From NCBI GenBank assembly GCA_051294375.1, contig CM119265.1, forward strand, positions 27,162,517 through 27,226,516: a stretch of DNA of 64,000 nucleotides, written 5' to 3'. A program made the position numbers and the translations under genes. Origin of the DNA: Paraspadella gotoi (Eukaryota; Chaetognatha). Positions within the stretch are counted from its first letter, which is position 1. The number at the start of each line of letters is the position of its first letter. A model generated the notes under the pieces. The model was not told where the DNA came from. It made no database searches and saw only the letters and a list, made by a program, of their open reading frames with translations. Positions 1-13,200 of this stretch are shown here, piece by piece.

Positions 1-3000
1 CACGGCGCCTCTCTCTTCTTGCGAGAAGGCGTAGCCGGAAGAGGAAGAGGGAGCTTCTGCTTGATCCCCGCCAGATCCGTGTGGCCGGAGAATCTTGGAT
101 CCTTTGGAAACGATCGTCCTCGCCAAGAGCCCCGCCCGCTCGGAGAGAGAGAAGGATCCTCGCGCGGCTTTGGAGACGACGTCGCTGGGATCTTGATTGG
201 CCAGCTCCTCGTCGAGAACTCTCTCCGGCAGCGTCTTGTCGAAGGTGCGTTTGGCGACGCGGATAACGAAGTCCAGCGAGAGGCTGGCGATCGGCACCAT
301 GGGCAGGCAGACCCAGAAGATTCCGCTCCGCATGACGGATTGAAAAACTCCGTGAATCTCCGAAGCGACGGGCACGACCGGCCAGAGGTTGGAGTAGACG
401 GAGAGAAAGAAGAACCAGACGACGATGGATCCCCAGATGGCCAAGTGGGTCATCGCCGTCCACGAGGTCGTCTCCAGGAGAGCCTTGCCCGAAACGGTGA
501 CCACGGTGAAGGAATAGACGAGATTCCCCACAAAGGCCAACCCGCCCGTCTCGCCGTCGCCGTAGGCGGCGTCGTTGCGGCAAGCCAATACCGTCAGCCA
601 GAAGACGATCATGCTGTGGTAGACGCCGAAGATGCACCAGATCCAAAAGACCCTCACGTTGAAGAGGGAGGATGATTGGGAGAACTTGTAGAGCTGCGGG
701 AAGCGGAGCATGTTCTTCTTAGAAAACTGACGGTCGAAGAGGCCGAGTGCGACGGGAGGCGCCGCGGTGAAGACGACGTTGTAGAGAGCGATCGTCCACC
801 GATCGAAGAGGACCTGGGCGCTGAACCCGGAGATCATCCCGAACCAGACTTCGATGATGTAGAGGGTGATGTTCTTGTAGAAGCTGAAAAGGATGCATTT
901 GCAGAGTCTCGAGTAGTTCCAGGCGCCGTGGACGAGAAGGAGATGCTTCAGGAAGCGGAACTGCGCGATGGAGTAGTCCGAAGCGCAGGCGGCTTGGAGG
1001 CCTTCTTTGCCGGAGAGGCCGACGCCCACGTGGGCGCTGCGAATCATGCCGACGTCGTTGGCGCCGTCGCCGATGGCCAGGGTGATGCCCAACCCGGCCG
1101 TCTTGACCAGCTCGACCAGTTCGGACTTTTGCAGCGGCGTGGCGCGGCAGCAGATGACGCAGGAGCAGGAGACGGCCAGGGCGAGAAAGTCGCGTCGACA
1201 GTCGCAGGTGAGCGCGTACTTGAGGGTCTGACCGTCGATGACGAGGGCGGATTCTGGACCGAGGGCTCCCTCGCGCTCGCGGAGAGCCTCGCGAGTCGCG
1301 TCCAGGCTGGACTCGTTGAGGATGACCAGGTCCGTCGATCTGTCGATGAGGCGACACGAGAAGCCAACGTTGACGGCCGTCTCTTGACGGTCACCCGTTA
1401 AGACCCAAATCTTGATGCCCGCCGTGAGGAGATCCGAAATGGTGTCGGGGACACCGGCCTGCGGGAAAGTATTAATTATATGATAAATAATATATTATAT
1501 AATAATTATTTAAATAAAAAAGAAGTCGAATTTGTCGATTGAGAAAACAATTTGTGGTTCGTTCCAGAATTTTTTAAAATCTTTTTAAATTTTTTTTGTG
1601 CTAATAGTAATATCGTGCCTCTTTAAAACTATATTTATTCAATAATTTAACAAATAACTTGGCAATTAATTAAATGACATAAATTTTATGACATACATAA
1701 AAAAGCCAGAGCAAATAAACAATTAAATTATGATTCCCTCTCAGAAGCGAAGCAAAATCAAAACATTGCAAATTTGAACACCAGTAAGAGGACATGATTA
1801 AGTCGATTGAAACCAACATAAATCATCCAAAATATCGATCAATGACCCCAATATGTTTAAATATGAAAAGGGTGCAAAATAATTTCTAAACGTGTGTCCC
1901 GAACAATCCTAAAACATTCTTACCATAATATCTAAATAAAATGTGATTGGGTTTTAATAATGAAAACAAAAAAAGAAAAGGTTAGATTGGCAAACAAAAC
2001 AAAACAAAATTTCAAAAGGACTTTAGGCGTGCAAAAAGCTTCGTCCAACTGACCTGCAATTTGTCTTCGATGGCCGTGGCGCCGAGAAGAAAGAGATTAC
2101 GCTCGACTAACTCCGCCGCTTCTTCCAATTTTGTCTCTCGGTTGTGAAGGGAAGTGCTGGCCTTGTAGTAGGTGTGCTTCCAGTCTTCGTACACGTCCGC
2201 CTCGATCTCGGTGTAAGCGACGCAAAGAGTCCGCAGCCCTTCCTGAGCGAACTCCTTCAGATGAAGCATGGTGATGTCGGCGTAGAGCTGATTGTCCGAA
2301 AGCCGCTCGTAGATAACGTTGTCGGCGCCTTTGACGAAGAGTACTATCCGTCCGTCGGGCATCCGCAGAATCACGGACATGCGTCGCCGAGCGCTGGTAA
2401 AGTCCAAGACATTGAGCACTTGGTAGACGACGTCGACGCCGTCCACGTTGACGACGATCTCGTCGGGAAATCGTTGATGAAAACGAAACCCGAGACGAGC
2501 GGCGCCTTTCACCAGCGCCTCCTCGTCCGGCGACGAAGCCTGGTATAGGATTTCCGGAGCGCCGCTGCCGTCGGAACTGATGCTGCCGACGCCGCCGCCG
2601 CCGCCGCCGGAGTCCGGCGACACCGCGGCACCCGGAACCGACTCGCTTCGGCCCCGGAATTCAGGGACAACCGTGTGACAGGTGGAGATGAGCGTTAGAA
2701 ATTCCCTTATCACCGGCGCCGTCACGTGACCGAGTGAGAGATTCTCGCGCAAGGAAGGATCGTCGAATCCGTCTTGACCGTCGCGCGATCCTCCGTAGAC
2801 GAGCCCGGCGACGGAGCATTTTCGAAACTCCATCACGTTGCGAGTCAGAGTCCCCGTTTTGTCGGAGAAGATGTACTTGACTTGCCCCAACTCTTCGTTG
2901 AGATTGGAGGTCCGCGCCACGGCGGGCACGTCGCTCTCAGGGTCGTACATGTCCAAGTCCATGCTGATGAACATTGCCTGGATGAACTTGACCAACTCCA

Positions 3001-4177
3001 GGGTGACTTGCAGGCTGATAGGGATCAGGTTGTTGTAGAGGATGAAGAAGGTAAGAAAGTCGAAGCCGAAATTGGTGGGCGTGAAGGCGAGATACCAATG
3101 ATCGTCGAGATTTCGTTTCGCCAAAATCAAACTGGTCACGGAAGAAAGGAGGGATATCACGATGAGAATGACGAAGAGCATTATGATCTGCTGGTTGGTG
3201 ATGCGGTCCACGTTGGACCGTTTTAACGGCGCCGCGGTGGAGTTCATCATCAGCTTGGTCTCCGCGCCGGTGTAGAGAACGACGCCGACGATCCAGCGGG
3301 TGTTTTTGAGCAGGGCTCCGCGAAGGAGCACGTTGTCCGGACCAAGCGGGACGGCCTTGTCCGCGTCGAGCTGCAGATTGCCCACGAATTCGTCGAGATG
3401 CTTGTTGGGGGCTTCGCACTCGACTTTGCCGTTCAAGGCGGCGAGATCTCGTTGCGTCTTGAGTCCCGCCGTGGCCTCGAGACCCTTGCGGATCTTGAGG
3501 TTGGTCTCTCCGTCGAGATTGGAGGTCTCCACGAAGCACATGGCCTGGGGTTCGCTCGAGGAAAGGAGGAGGATGTCGGCCGGGAAGAGTTGATTGTTCT
3601 TGACGGTGACGACGTCGCCGACGGAGATCTCCGTCCAACGCGACCACACCCACTTTCCCTGGCGGAGAACTTCCACTTTGCTTCGATTGACGACGCGATC
3701 CGCCCGGTGGCGCTTCCAATCCTCGACCATCTCCTTCACCGCGGAGACGGTGAGGATGAGGAGGAGCGGAAAGGCGGTGGTGTAGCGGCCGGTGGGCGAG
3801 ACGTCGGGGATTTGCTGGAGCAAGGCGATGACGAGGAAGAAGATGTTAGCGTAGCGATGAAACTGTTCGAAGAGAAACTTGGGAAAGAAGGAGACCGGGT
3901 TATATTTGGCCGTGGAGATTTTGTTGTCGCAAAAGTCGCCCCTCAGCGGTTGGTTAATGTAGAAGACGCGGGAGTCGGCGCCGCCGCCGTCGGGGGCGTC
4001 CGTCGTCGTCGTCGATGTGGCGTCGCGATCGAAGGCGGCGCCGGCGCCGCTTTGGCGGTAATTGCGGCGCGTGAGGGTCCCTTGGAGGCTTCGCGTGGCC
4101 GAGGAGAGGCTGTTGATGGAATAGACGCTGCGAGGTCGCGCGGACGAGGAAGCCTCCTCGCGGAGTTTGGCCGCCAT
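1..4177 (-). CDS. ATP8A: P4-ATPase, ATP8A1/ATP8A2-like phospholipid flippase (3' end outside window)
   Basis: Flips aminophospholipids to the cytosolic leaflet of plasma/Golgi membranes, normally with a CDC50 partner. Two exons: 4177-2054 (708 codons) and 1458-1, joined in phase 0 through GT-AG. The joined sequence reads EDKLQ-AGVPDTISDLL then IKIWVLTGDRQET, as in ATP8A. Visible in order: DGET of the actuator domain (about residue 222), PISL in TM4 (about 386), the DKTGT phosphorylation site (Asp about 439), TGDRQET, GDGANDVGMI, then C-terminal TM helices. PISL instead of a cation-coordinating PEGL-type TM4 motif marks it as P4. The N-terminus has about 75 low-complexity residues before the conserved core. 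The reading frame is still open at base 1, so the regulatory C-tail lies outside. At least 1194 residues are here, about full family length. Choice between ATP8A1 and ATP8A2 is not possible. Confidence 0.95.
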
Positions 4178-5471
4178 TTTCTTTTGAAATGTCGGAATTG
4201 GAAAATAAACAAACGAAATGTCAAAAGGTCGCTTCGAGAGAAAGCGTCATAGTCTCTGTGAAGAAACGATAGTAAATGGAGTTGGTTGCGACAAAACGCA
4301 AACATTGACCGAATGATAAAGTATAATTTTTTTGTTTTAACCATAAACAATAAAAAAATATTTCTATATATATATATAGGCCGCACAACTAGATCTGTCG
4401 TTCAGCAATAAAATGACTCGAGGACAAAAAATGGGGGGCGATCGAGCGGGAAGGGCGTTTCGAATTAATGATTAAGCTTGGGTTGCAGCTCCGGCCGACA
4501 CGGATACCCTAACGCACGTTCACCGTGCACTCATGGCTTCTTTTTTTAGTAGTAAGCAGTGAAATGAAAAAAACCATAACAGATTGCATTAGAATAAGCG
4601 ATTCAAAACTAAATGTACTTGTCACGAGAACTCTCATACCAAAAACTCCTTTTTTTTACACTTCCGCACCATAAAATGATTACCACGAATCGAAGTCGCG
4701 TATCGAAGTCGCGTAATTTTTTTTATACTTCTTAAAAGAAAATAATGACAAACAATGGGGTGATCCGTGGTTTTCTGACGTAATAATAAAAATGGTTAAA
4801 ATTATATAAGGCACTAAAATCGAAAAAATAATTAGGACGCAAAAAGCTCTGCAATAAAATAAATAGATAGAAGATAAACTAATAATAGTTAATATAATAT
4901 GATCCGGCCTAATGAGTCTTAATAAATATTTTAAACCGCATTGTTATAAAAATTATACATCTTTTAAAAGAATAATGACTAAAACGTATTTCTAATGAGG
5001 AATCCAAAAATAAACATAAGCGCTCCACTCATCGCCCTCCATATCTTCTTTTCACCTTCGGCAATGAATACAGGGTAGGGGCGAGGGGCGAGGGGCGAGG
5101 GGGGAAGAGAAGAAAAATAAAGAGAGAATGAAAGTGAAATATTTTATCTAAGGCCGGGATATAAATTTCAAATTCTCGCAATAAAGCACAGAGTGAGATA
5201 CCGTACAATTTGAATGACTAAGTTTTCCGCAGGCTAACTTTCTGTAGAGGGGGGGGAAGAAGACTAAATAGATGACTACCGAATGCGCAAAATTGTTGTT
5301 GTTGTCCTTGTCCAATTCAATNNNNNNNNNNTTATTTCATTTTTAGTTTCTCGAGAGACATATTATCGGACGAACGAAAAAATAAGGGTAAATCTTCGAT
5401 GAAAGATGAACTTTCGAAACTGGGTAGCGGTTGAAGGGAGGGTAGCGGAAAAACGCGATGTACCCCCCCTC
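4178..5471. other. Gene-free spacer with assembly gap
   Basis: AT-rich spacer upstream of the P4-ATPase start and downstream of the TBC1D22 stop. It holds a TA-dinucleotide run near 4365-4380, a short tandem of a GAGGGGC unit near 5078-5102, and a 10-N gap at 5322-5331. No exon, RNA gene or repeat family member was recognised. The ATPase promoter presumably lies here. Confidence 0.6.
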
Positions 5472-8400
5472 TCAGTTGTGCGGCGGCGGCTGGAGCTGCG
5501 CGGGCGACGCCGCCGCCGCCGAAGATTCCGTCGTCTCGCGCAGATGATTCGGGGCTTCGGCGAAGAGAAACTTGAGTCTGAAGGCCTCGGCCAACATGAG
5601 GCTGATCTCTTCCTCACCCCAATCGGTGGTGGGGGGATTTTGAAGAAATATCATGATACCCTAACGAAAAAGCAGTGAAGCAAGGGGAAAGATAAGAGAT
5701 AGATTCTTAGAATAGAATAGTATTCATCAATCTCATTTGCATATAGTAGTAAATTCATAGATTCACAGATGATTTTGTGATATTTTGACAAAATAATTTT
5801 GAGAGTGATGATTGAGAGTTTATTTCTATTCTGGCTGGCCTTTTCATAATTCATAAATAGTTTATTAGTCAAAGTGAAATCAATAGTCAGTTTGGATGAG
5901 ATGCACTATCATGATAGAGTCTTATATCTCTGAAGTCCCTGCTCAATATATTAAGTGTTAATGCTTTGTATTAATAAATATTAATTGTATATTGAGACGT
6001 CCTCCATATATAATAATAAAGGTAAGTTATGCTTTTATTTGTCTTTATTTAAAGTCATTTAGTTACAACAATAAATAAAGCAAAAAGGCAAAGCGTGAAT
6101 TACCACTGAAGTTACATATCAACATAGCAGGATAGATACATAGATACATAGCAAGATAGCTTGTTTATTAAATGAATGGATAATTTTCATATTGGTTGTA
6201 CCAATTTCATATAATTCATAACCCGAGTTCTGCTCTCATAGAAAGTGAAAAACTCGCTCAGTTTTTGAATGAGTAAGATGGGTAAGGTGGGAAAGTCGGT
6301 TTCTACAAAAGGAGACACATAACGCTTTCCATTCTGAGACCTGAAAATCCCTCTGCTGCATGAGCTCCTTCGACCAAAGGTTGAGGAAGGCCGCGCAGAC
6401 GTAGAGATGAAAGACGGCAAATCCGTCGGGTTCGCTCCAGTACGTGTCCCAGAGTCGTATGGTGCAGTGGAGCGGCATCTCTCGCATCAACAAGTTGTTC
6501 ATCCAGCTTGGGGGAAAACAGAATGGAGGAAAAAGCTAAGTTAGTGGAGCGAAAAAATTAAATTTCGAGGAATGATAGCAAATAATAATAAATAATAACA
6601 AATACCGAAAGGCGAACTGGAGATACTCGACAGTCTGATTCTCCATGTGATGATGCAGATCACCGTCGATCCGCTTTGTCAAATCCTTTAATTTCAGAAC
6701 CTATCAAAAGGTGTAATAAATCTTCTTTCATTTGAGACATTTGTCAATCTCAAGTCCTGACAACAAGTTTTAACCCCCACAAGTTAACCACAAGTCTCCT
6801 CTGCGGCACAAGTTTCCAAGATGTTGCAAACACTTCTTTCTTTCTTTCTTTCTTTCTGACCTTTGTCTGAATTCCCGGTTGAGCGAAAGTGTAGTTGTCC
6901 TGAATCCCGTCCAACAGTTTGCTGAAACACCAGAACGAATCTGCCTCCACGCTCTTCAACTGCGACTCTTCGACCCCGCTCAAATCCACTTCTTTCGCGT
7001 TCAACTTTTCCCTGGAAGACACGTCCACTTCTAATGGGTGGAAGAAAAATGAAGTTGGCAAAGATAATGGCACCAATGAAATGGCATCTTTTTGCCAGCG
7101 AGGGGGGAAATGAGCTCACCGAGGAACTGACTCAAGAAAACGACAAAGAAAGGCGTGACAAGGTCGTTCATTCCCTGCACGTAGCCCGAGGCCGGATGTC
7201 TCACGGCCCAAATGAAAAGGATGCGCTCGAAAATCTCTTGGACGACCTGGGGAAGAAATGAAAAATAACAAAAGATCATTAAAGAGGGTGGAAAATAAAA
7301 GACAACAACAACAACAACAACAACGTCTCTCACGGATTTTTGAAAGAGAGGAATGAGAGGATTCATCCTTGGAATGTCGATGTGGATCTGGCGGAAAGTA
7401 TCTTGATGCATGGACGAATTGCGCTGCGAGAAATACTGGTCGACGAAGCCAAAGTACTCGAGGCGTTTACGGTCCAAAGTCGCCTTTAAAACAGCCCAGG
7501 GTGGAAAGGGGAAAATCAGAAGGTGAGGGTAAAAGATTTTTCAAAAGGACTCGGGAACAAAACCTCTCTCCTGTCGACGTTGGGCGGGAGGTAACCGGTG
7601 AGCAGTTGCCAGGCGACGGGGCGAACATCCTTGGGAATCCCGTTCCAACTCAAGCGGCGGAGTTCGTCGAGACTCGGGTTCGAGGCGGAGAGGAGATCCT
7701 TGAATTTGCTCAATCGAGCCGTCGGGCGGTCGGGCACCTGGTGGAAGAGTGCAAAATTCAGTCGAGCGCAATCTCTCTCTCTCTCTCCCTCTCTCTCTCT
7801 CTCACCGTTATCGATGCCAAGATTCCCCTCGTGGATTTCTCCGGCGGCGTGGGCGCCGGATTCCCGGCCGGGCCCAGCCGCAACGCCATGCCAGGCGCCG
7901 GCCCTTTGGAATTGGGCGTCGTGATGGCGCTGGAGCCGGCGTCGGTCAAGTCGCTGCGTCGTCGACCGGACATTCGTCGTCCGGGAGGCGTCTTTTGCAG
8001 GGCGTCGGCCTCGATCACGATGGCGCCGCCGCTCTGAACGCCGGCGACGCCGCGAGATTTTCGGAGAATTTTCGGGTGAGAGTGAGAGTGGGTCTGGCAG
8101 CGGGAAAAAATAAATAAATACTATTTATTCTATTTATTAAACAGTCGCGAGGCTTTGTCCATAGCGTTGTTTCACCCAACCGAAAAATCAAATGTATCTT
8201 TGCACTTTCCCGTATCCGCTGACGGTATAAAAAAACAACAAAACAAAAAAATGAATTTCTACAATATGCAAATGAGATTAAGAATTCACCGTGGCTTTGA
8301 CGTTGAGGTTGGAGGCGGCGATGGCCAAGAGATCGTCGTCGGCGGCGTCCCAAGCGTCCGAGGTTCGCGACGCGAAATCGTCGAACGAGTCGCCGTGGGA

Positions 8401-8718
8401 TGCGACGCCGGGGACTCTTCCGGTCGGCGGGCGCGACGGCGTTGTCGGCCCCGCGTGAGGCGTCTCCCCGGCGTCCGTGGCGCGAGCGGCGGCGTTTTTG
8501 TGCGCGGAATCGAGGCGAGTCTGTGATTGGGACGGAACCGGCGTCTTTTTCTTGGTGGGCGTGTCACCCACCGACCTGAGAACGTCGGTATCCGCGGGTT
8601 GACGAAGCGGAGGGTGTTGGGCGCCGTAGACCGGCTTGATCGTCCCCGGTCGCGCCGCGGAACGATTGGGGCCAGAGGAGGAGGAGGCGGCGCGTTGGCT
8701 CGCCGCGCTGGCGTACAT
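5472..8718 (-). CDS. TBC1D22: TBC1D22-type Rab GTPase-activating protein
   Basis: Rab-GAP of the TBC1D22A/B family, which acts at the Golgi and binds ACBD3 in vertebrates. Nine exons, all phases consistent: 8718-8290, 8093-7806, 7737-7564, 7483-7334, 7246-7120, 7030-6861, 6700-6606, 6506-6341, 5660-5472; 595 residues. N-terminal family motifs YGAQHPPL and SDAWDA are followed by a disordered linker. The TBC domain starts at LDELRRLSWNGIPKDVRP and contains the arginine-finger motif IDIPRM and YVQGMNDL (the dual-finger glutamine). The C-terminus GEEEISLMLAEAFRLKF plus APNHLR matches the end of the family, then about 20 extra residues. The initiator is the ATG just before the YGAQHPPL exon's coding start. 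Intron 1 carries one copy of the dispersed octamer motif. Confidence 0.95.
5726..5750 (+). repeat. Dispersed octamer-containing motif, copy 1
   Basis: Reads close to TCAATCTCATTTGCATAT in the last TBC1D22 intron. It contains ATTTGCAT, identical to the POU/Oct octamer. Other copies are near 8264, 16899, 26441, 31925, 48882, 58412 and 61975, in both orientations. Confidence 0.5.
6112..6215. repeat. Fragment related to the 44-kb foldback element
   Basis: Contains ACATAGCAGGATAG, GCAAGATAGCTTGTTTATTAAATGA and TTGTACCAATTTCAT, which recur in the element at 44 kb and in the fragments at 16.15, 31.0, 55.1, 59.7 and 63.1 kb. It lies inside a TBC1D22 intron. Boundaries are approximate. Confidence 0.5.
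8260..8284 (-). repeat. Dispersed octamer-containing motif, copy 2
   Basis: On the minus strand the start of TBC1D22 intron 1 reads TTAATCTCATTTGCATATTG directly after the splice donor at 8289. This copy is sense to the transcript; most other copies are antisense. Confidence 0.5.
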
Positions 8719-8877
8719 CTCGGCAGTTATAGAAGGACAGTCTCGGCGGCGAGCAGAGAAGGAGGAGCAAAATGATCACAGTATCTTTTGTGCAGTTAAC
8801 TCGGTACTAATCACCAATTCGGGGCAGAGGAGGTGGTAATGAGGGTGCTGGGCGGTGAAATAATAAAGGAAGAAGCG

Positions 8878-9801
8878 TCAGAACTCGATTCCGTATTTTT
8901 CAAAGTTTCTGACGATGACGCCGAGACGGACGCTAACGGTTCCCATGGCGACCGTGTTTAGGCGATACCGGTCAACGCCCGACGACGACATTTCGGGAAA
9001 ACGAAGTTGCGCCGATCCGCCGATCAATTGTTGCTGGATGGTTTCCCAAGTTGAACTGGGAATTATCAAATTAATATTTTTTTTAAGATTAAGAAATTAT
9101 TATAAATCAAGCAATATGTTCACAGTAATTTGTCGATCATTTGAAATTAGATTGATTTTATCAATATCATTTACATATTGTCGTGTTTCCATTTAATATT
9201 GATTAATTTTCAATTTTTCTCATTTGAGGTAATCCACAAATTAATCTGCTACAAATATTGCCATTTTACATCGCCAAATGATTATGTTTGTTAGTGGTTG
9301 AATTAAGAGTAAAGTAATAATTAATTGAATTATCGTAATACCTTAATTAAGACTCACCCAACTGGCTGCCAAGTGGCTATCTCGATCTCGTGATCTCCAG
9401 GCGACGTCGGGACGTGACAAAAGCCGTAGCCTTCCAGCTGATGTCTCCCCGCCCAGTCCTGGCTCCACACTTGAACGGAGAGCTTGGGCCAACCTTGAAG
9501 GCCTATTCGAGATTCAAAAGGGAATATGAATGAGGGAGAAGGATGTCTCTCTCTCTCTCTCTGAGGTAATTAGTGTATCTCTCGCTCTCCGTCTACCTTT
9601 GGTGGCGAAATGCAGATCGATGGGATGGCTCCAGTGGGCGAAGGACTCGATGGCGGGCGAGTCGACCTGAGTCTGTCCCTCAGCCCGTCCGGCCAAAACC
9701 TTCCAACCGCCGCCGAACCCGACGCGCCACTTGCAAAAGAGCGAAGAGGCCGGAAACCCGGACGCGCCCTCTATACGACCGATCACGTGGACTTCGGCCA
9801 T
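8878..9801 (-). CDS. B9D2: B9 domain-containing protein 2 (ciliary transition-zone component)
   Basis: Member of the MKS/B9 module (with MKS1 and B9D1) at the ciliary transition zone, where it gates ciliary entry of proteins. Three exons: 9801-9597, 9502-9358, 9055-8878; phases 1 and 2 match. The product is 175 residues, the same length as human B9D2. It begins MAEVHVIG, with [39 protein letters not shown] and the C-terminal VDRYRLNT and [10 protein letters not shown], all hallmark B9D2 stretches. The stop lies only 160 bp upstream of the TBC1D22 start. A gene for a transition-zone protein means the organism builds compartmentalised cilia. Confidence 0.97.
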
Positions 9802-10235
9802 GGCGACGAGAGGTGATTGTTGTTGTTGTGGAACGAGGAAGAAAATGAGCGGAAACGAGCGGGAAACATTATTTCTCTCCGCGAGCGAGAGATGGCGAGA
9901 TAAGAGTTATTTTTAATCTCCAATTGAAAAAAAAAATAATAATAGGAGAACCCCGAAAAAATAATAAATTCTAAAGAAATATAAATTATGAAAATTACTA
10001 TTAAAATACTTTAACAACGAAAATACGAACGATAAAAAATACAAAACAATAACGAGAGTAAATATAATTCCAAAAATTGGTGCGAAAGTTAAGTCTGGCT
10101 TGTGATTGTCATGGCAACAACGAGATTTAAAGTCAACAACTATTTCATATTTGGTGAGAATTCGGTATAAAATTTTGGTTGTGCTCGATCAGAAATTGGC
10201 TTCCGAGTAAACAATATTGTCCGGGACTAAATGTT
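9802..10235. other. Intergenic spacer
   Basis: AT-rich spacer between the SFI1-like stop and the B9D2 start. Poly-A-like and AAT-rich stretches near 9925-10000; no exon or recognisable element seen. Confidence 0.6.
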
Positions 10236-13200
10236 TCAGGAAAATTGTGAGCAATCGTAAGATTTCGCGTCTTCATAAATCAACCTCTTTTTACATTTTA
10301 ACGAGTCGGAGGTCGAACAACTTATATTCTTTTCGGAGTTCAATGAACTTCTTTTATTAAATATGAATAAGCTTTTAGCGGGGCGAGTCGACCAAGAGCT
10401 TTTTGGGTCAGTGAGAAGGGAATGTGGAATTGAGTCGGAAGTCAAAGAATTCCTCTTCGTTTCCGAGATGCGATTCTTCGGCTTTTCAACGTCGAAACGA
10501 TCCTCTTTTGTTCCTTCCTCTTCAGCGGAAGACGACTCGGCGTCGAGCACCATCTTCCCGTAAGGGGAGAGTCCCTTGACCCGGACAGAGGCGACTCCGT
10601 CGGGCAATGGTGGGCGTGGCTTTCTTCGGTCGGACAAAAGGGCGGCGTTTCGCGGCGACGAAATTCCCGAAGCGACAAGACGAGGGATTTTTGATCGAGG
10701 ATTGATCCAGTCTCGGTTTTTCTCTCCCACTCTCGGTCGAGAAAGGAGTGAGAGAGAGTCGCGATTCTTAGCTCTCTCGCTCTCACGCTCCATCTCTATT
10801 TGCGCCAAGAGACGACGTCTTTCCTTTGTCGACGCGATCATCATCCTCCATCCATCAAAGGCCGATCTCAACGCGTGACGCTCTTCCCCGCTGCTCCATC
10901 TTCTCGATGCGACGTCCCTCGCCAGTTGTAATCGCCACGCTTTCCAACAGGATTCCAAGACGCCGATAGTCGCCACCTCGGCGGCGAGGGAGGCGCGGCG
11001 TCGACGGTCTTCCGTCCACAGAATCCAAGAGTCTAAGCTGCGACGAATCAACAGGCGGGATCGCTGCTGGCGGACGTTGGCGGCGACGAGAGCGGCGGAG
11101 CGCCAGGAGGCGAAACAGCGCCGCGACAAAGACGTCACGTGACTGGAGATGGCGTCGGAGAAGGAACGAGATCTTTTGATCGACGTCGCCCGATTTTTCC
11201 ATCGGACGAAATACTTTCGCTCAAGTGCGACGCGACGCCAAAGAACGAACGCGTTTTTGATCAGCGACGAATCGCTAAAGAAAATCGCGTCGCGGATCCG
11301 ACGAGATCTTTTGTTCGCCTCGACGCGGTCGCGCCAACGAGAAAAGTAGAGGCGCTGCAGTGTGGACTTTTTCCAAGAAGAAAAACATAAATGCATCGAC
11401 TTTTTTAGTCTCGATTTTCGAAATTCCCGAATTTTTTCCGACTTCGTTTTCCAAGCGACGAAATTATTCATCTTACAAACGACTCTTCTTTCCTCCTCCA
11501 CTTTTTCGGCGACGCCGACCAAAACGACGCCGATTCGTCGCATCGACCGGCGCCAATCCTCAAAACGGCGCCGTAGGAGATTCCCCACATGAAATCTGAG
11601 CGCCTTCGCTTCCAACCTATCGATTCTCCAAGCAAAAAAGCAAACTCGCATCGCGGTCTCCGATTTGGCCTGGGTTCTGCGGCGGACGAGCCTCTCCAGC
11701 GCCAACGCTTGACCCCAAGACTCGAAAGTCCTTCGTTGACGAGAGAAATGACAGCGATCGTCGGCGACCCGCTTCGTCTCTTCAATCTCCTTCCGCCTTC
11801 GACTCGATTCCATCCAACTTTTCAAGCAGAATCGCGAGACTTCCTCATTTCTCGATTTCACCGCCAGCGTCGATATCGAGGCGCGGCGATGCCACGACAA
11901 AAAGGTCTCCTTCAAACGACGCCGTTCGACGCCGGATTCAACCTCTCGTCTAGAAATTGAGGCTCTCCTCGATCGCTGCGTCCACGCCCTCCATCGACGA
12001 AACGCGTCACGACTCGTCCGTGCCTCTTCTGCGTGACGCTTCATCGCCTCTAACGCGTGACATTCGAGACGCTCAGCGTCGAAATCCACGGCGACGATTT
12101 GACGTTTCGTCGTCTCCCGCCAACGACGCAGAATCGCCAACAGACCGAGATCGATTATTCGTTGTCGGGCGCGCGTCAGTCGAACCTCGCGCGCTCTTTC
12201 CGTGAGTGCGAGATTGTGCCATGAAATGAAAATCAACTTGGCCCTCGACTTGGTCTTCTCAATCTCAATTGATTTGTCTTGCAGACGACGTCGCCATTGA
12301 GCAAACATTGTCTTTAATCTTCTCGATCGCGCCTCCAAACAGCCCTGCTGAAGTCGTCGACGCGTGGCCGCGAAAGCCTTCCATTGAAGAAACCGTCGTC
12401 TCGCGATCTTGCCTTCAAAATGTCTCTTCGGAGCGACGGCCTGTTTACGCCATTGATCGAAGACAATCCCCAATACCACGCGACGATTCATCTCTCGACG
12501 AGAAGCTTCTGCGAAACTCAACATCCTCGATCGCGCCGACTTCTCTCGCCACAGCCTCGCGATTCGCGCCACATTTTCCAAGACTTTTATTCGCTTCGCT
12601 TTCGCCGCGGAATGCAGACTTCGACGCCGCCATCGACGCCGCCATTCATCAAAGGCGACGCCGCAAATCCTCGTCTTTCTCTCGCGCGTCGCTGACTCCA
12701 GCTTTTCCTCGTTTCTTTTCTTCCTCGCGACGAAGTTGAACAAACGAGAGAAGATGCGATGCTGCAGTACTATGCGGCTTCGCTCGACGGCTGACGCGAC
12801 TCTGCGCTGCCGTTGCCGCCACTCGTCGAAGGAGAATCTCACGCGCCGCGCGGCGAACTCGGCGACAATTTCCTGGAGATCAACTCTTGTTATTTTGTTT
12901 CTGGCGACGAAATTTCTCCATTGCTCAAAGGCGATCGAAAGGGGCCAGTTTCGCCATCTCGTTACTATCCAAACGCAAAGGGCCGTTTTGGAATAGACCT
13001 CTCGTTGTTGTTGTTGTTGTAGGTATGGCACAAATGGATTCCCAGAGATAACGTTGACCGGTCCCGCGCGATCGACTTCCCCGCTCTCGCGCCCTTCGTC
13101 GCTCCACGATATTTCGATGGAAGTGGACATGAGACTCGGGGCTTCTTCCTCCGCATCTTCCGAAGCGACGCCGGGACCGAGGCGCCGAGATTCCATCCTA

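Noticed and set aside
19-1401. Long open frames on the plus strand (218 and 241 codons)
   Set aside because: They are antisense shadows of the P4-ATPase exon, whose minus-strand frame carries conserved motifs (TGDRQET, GDGANDVGMI).
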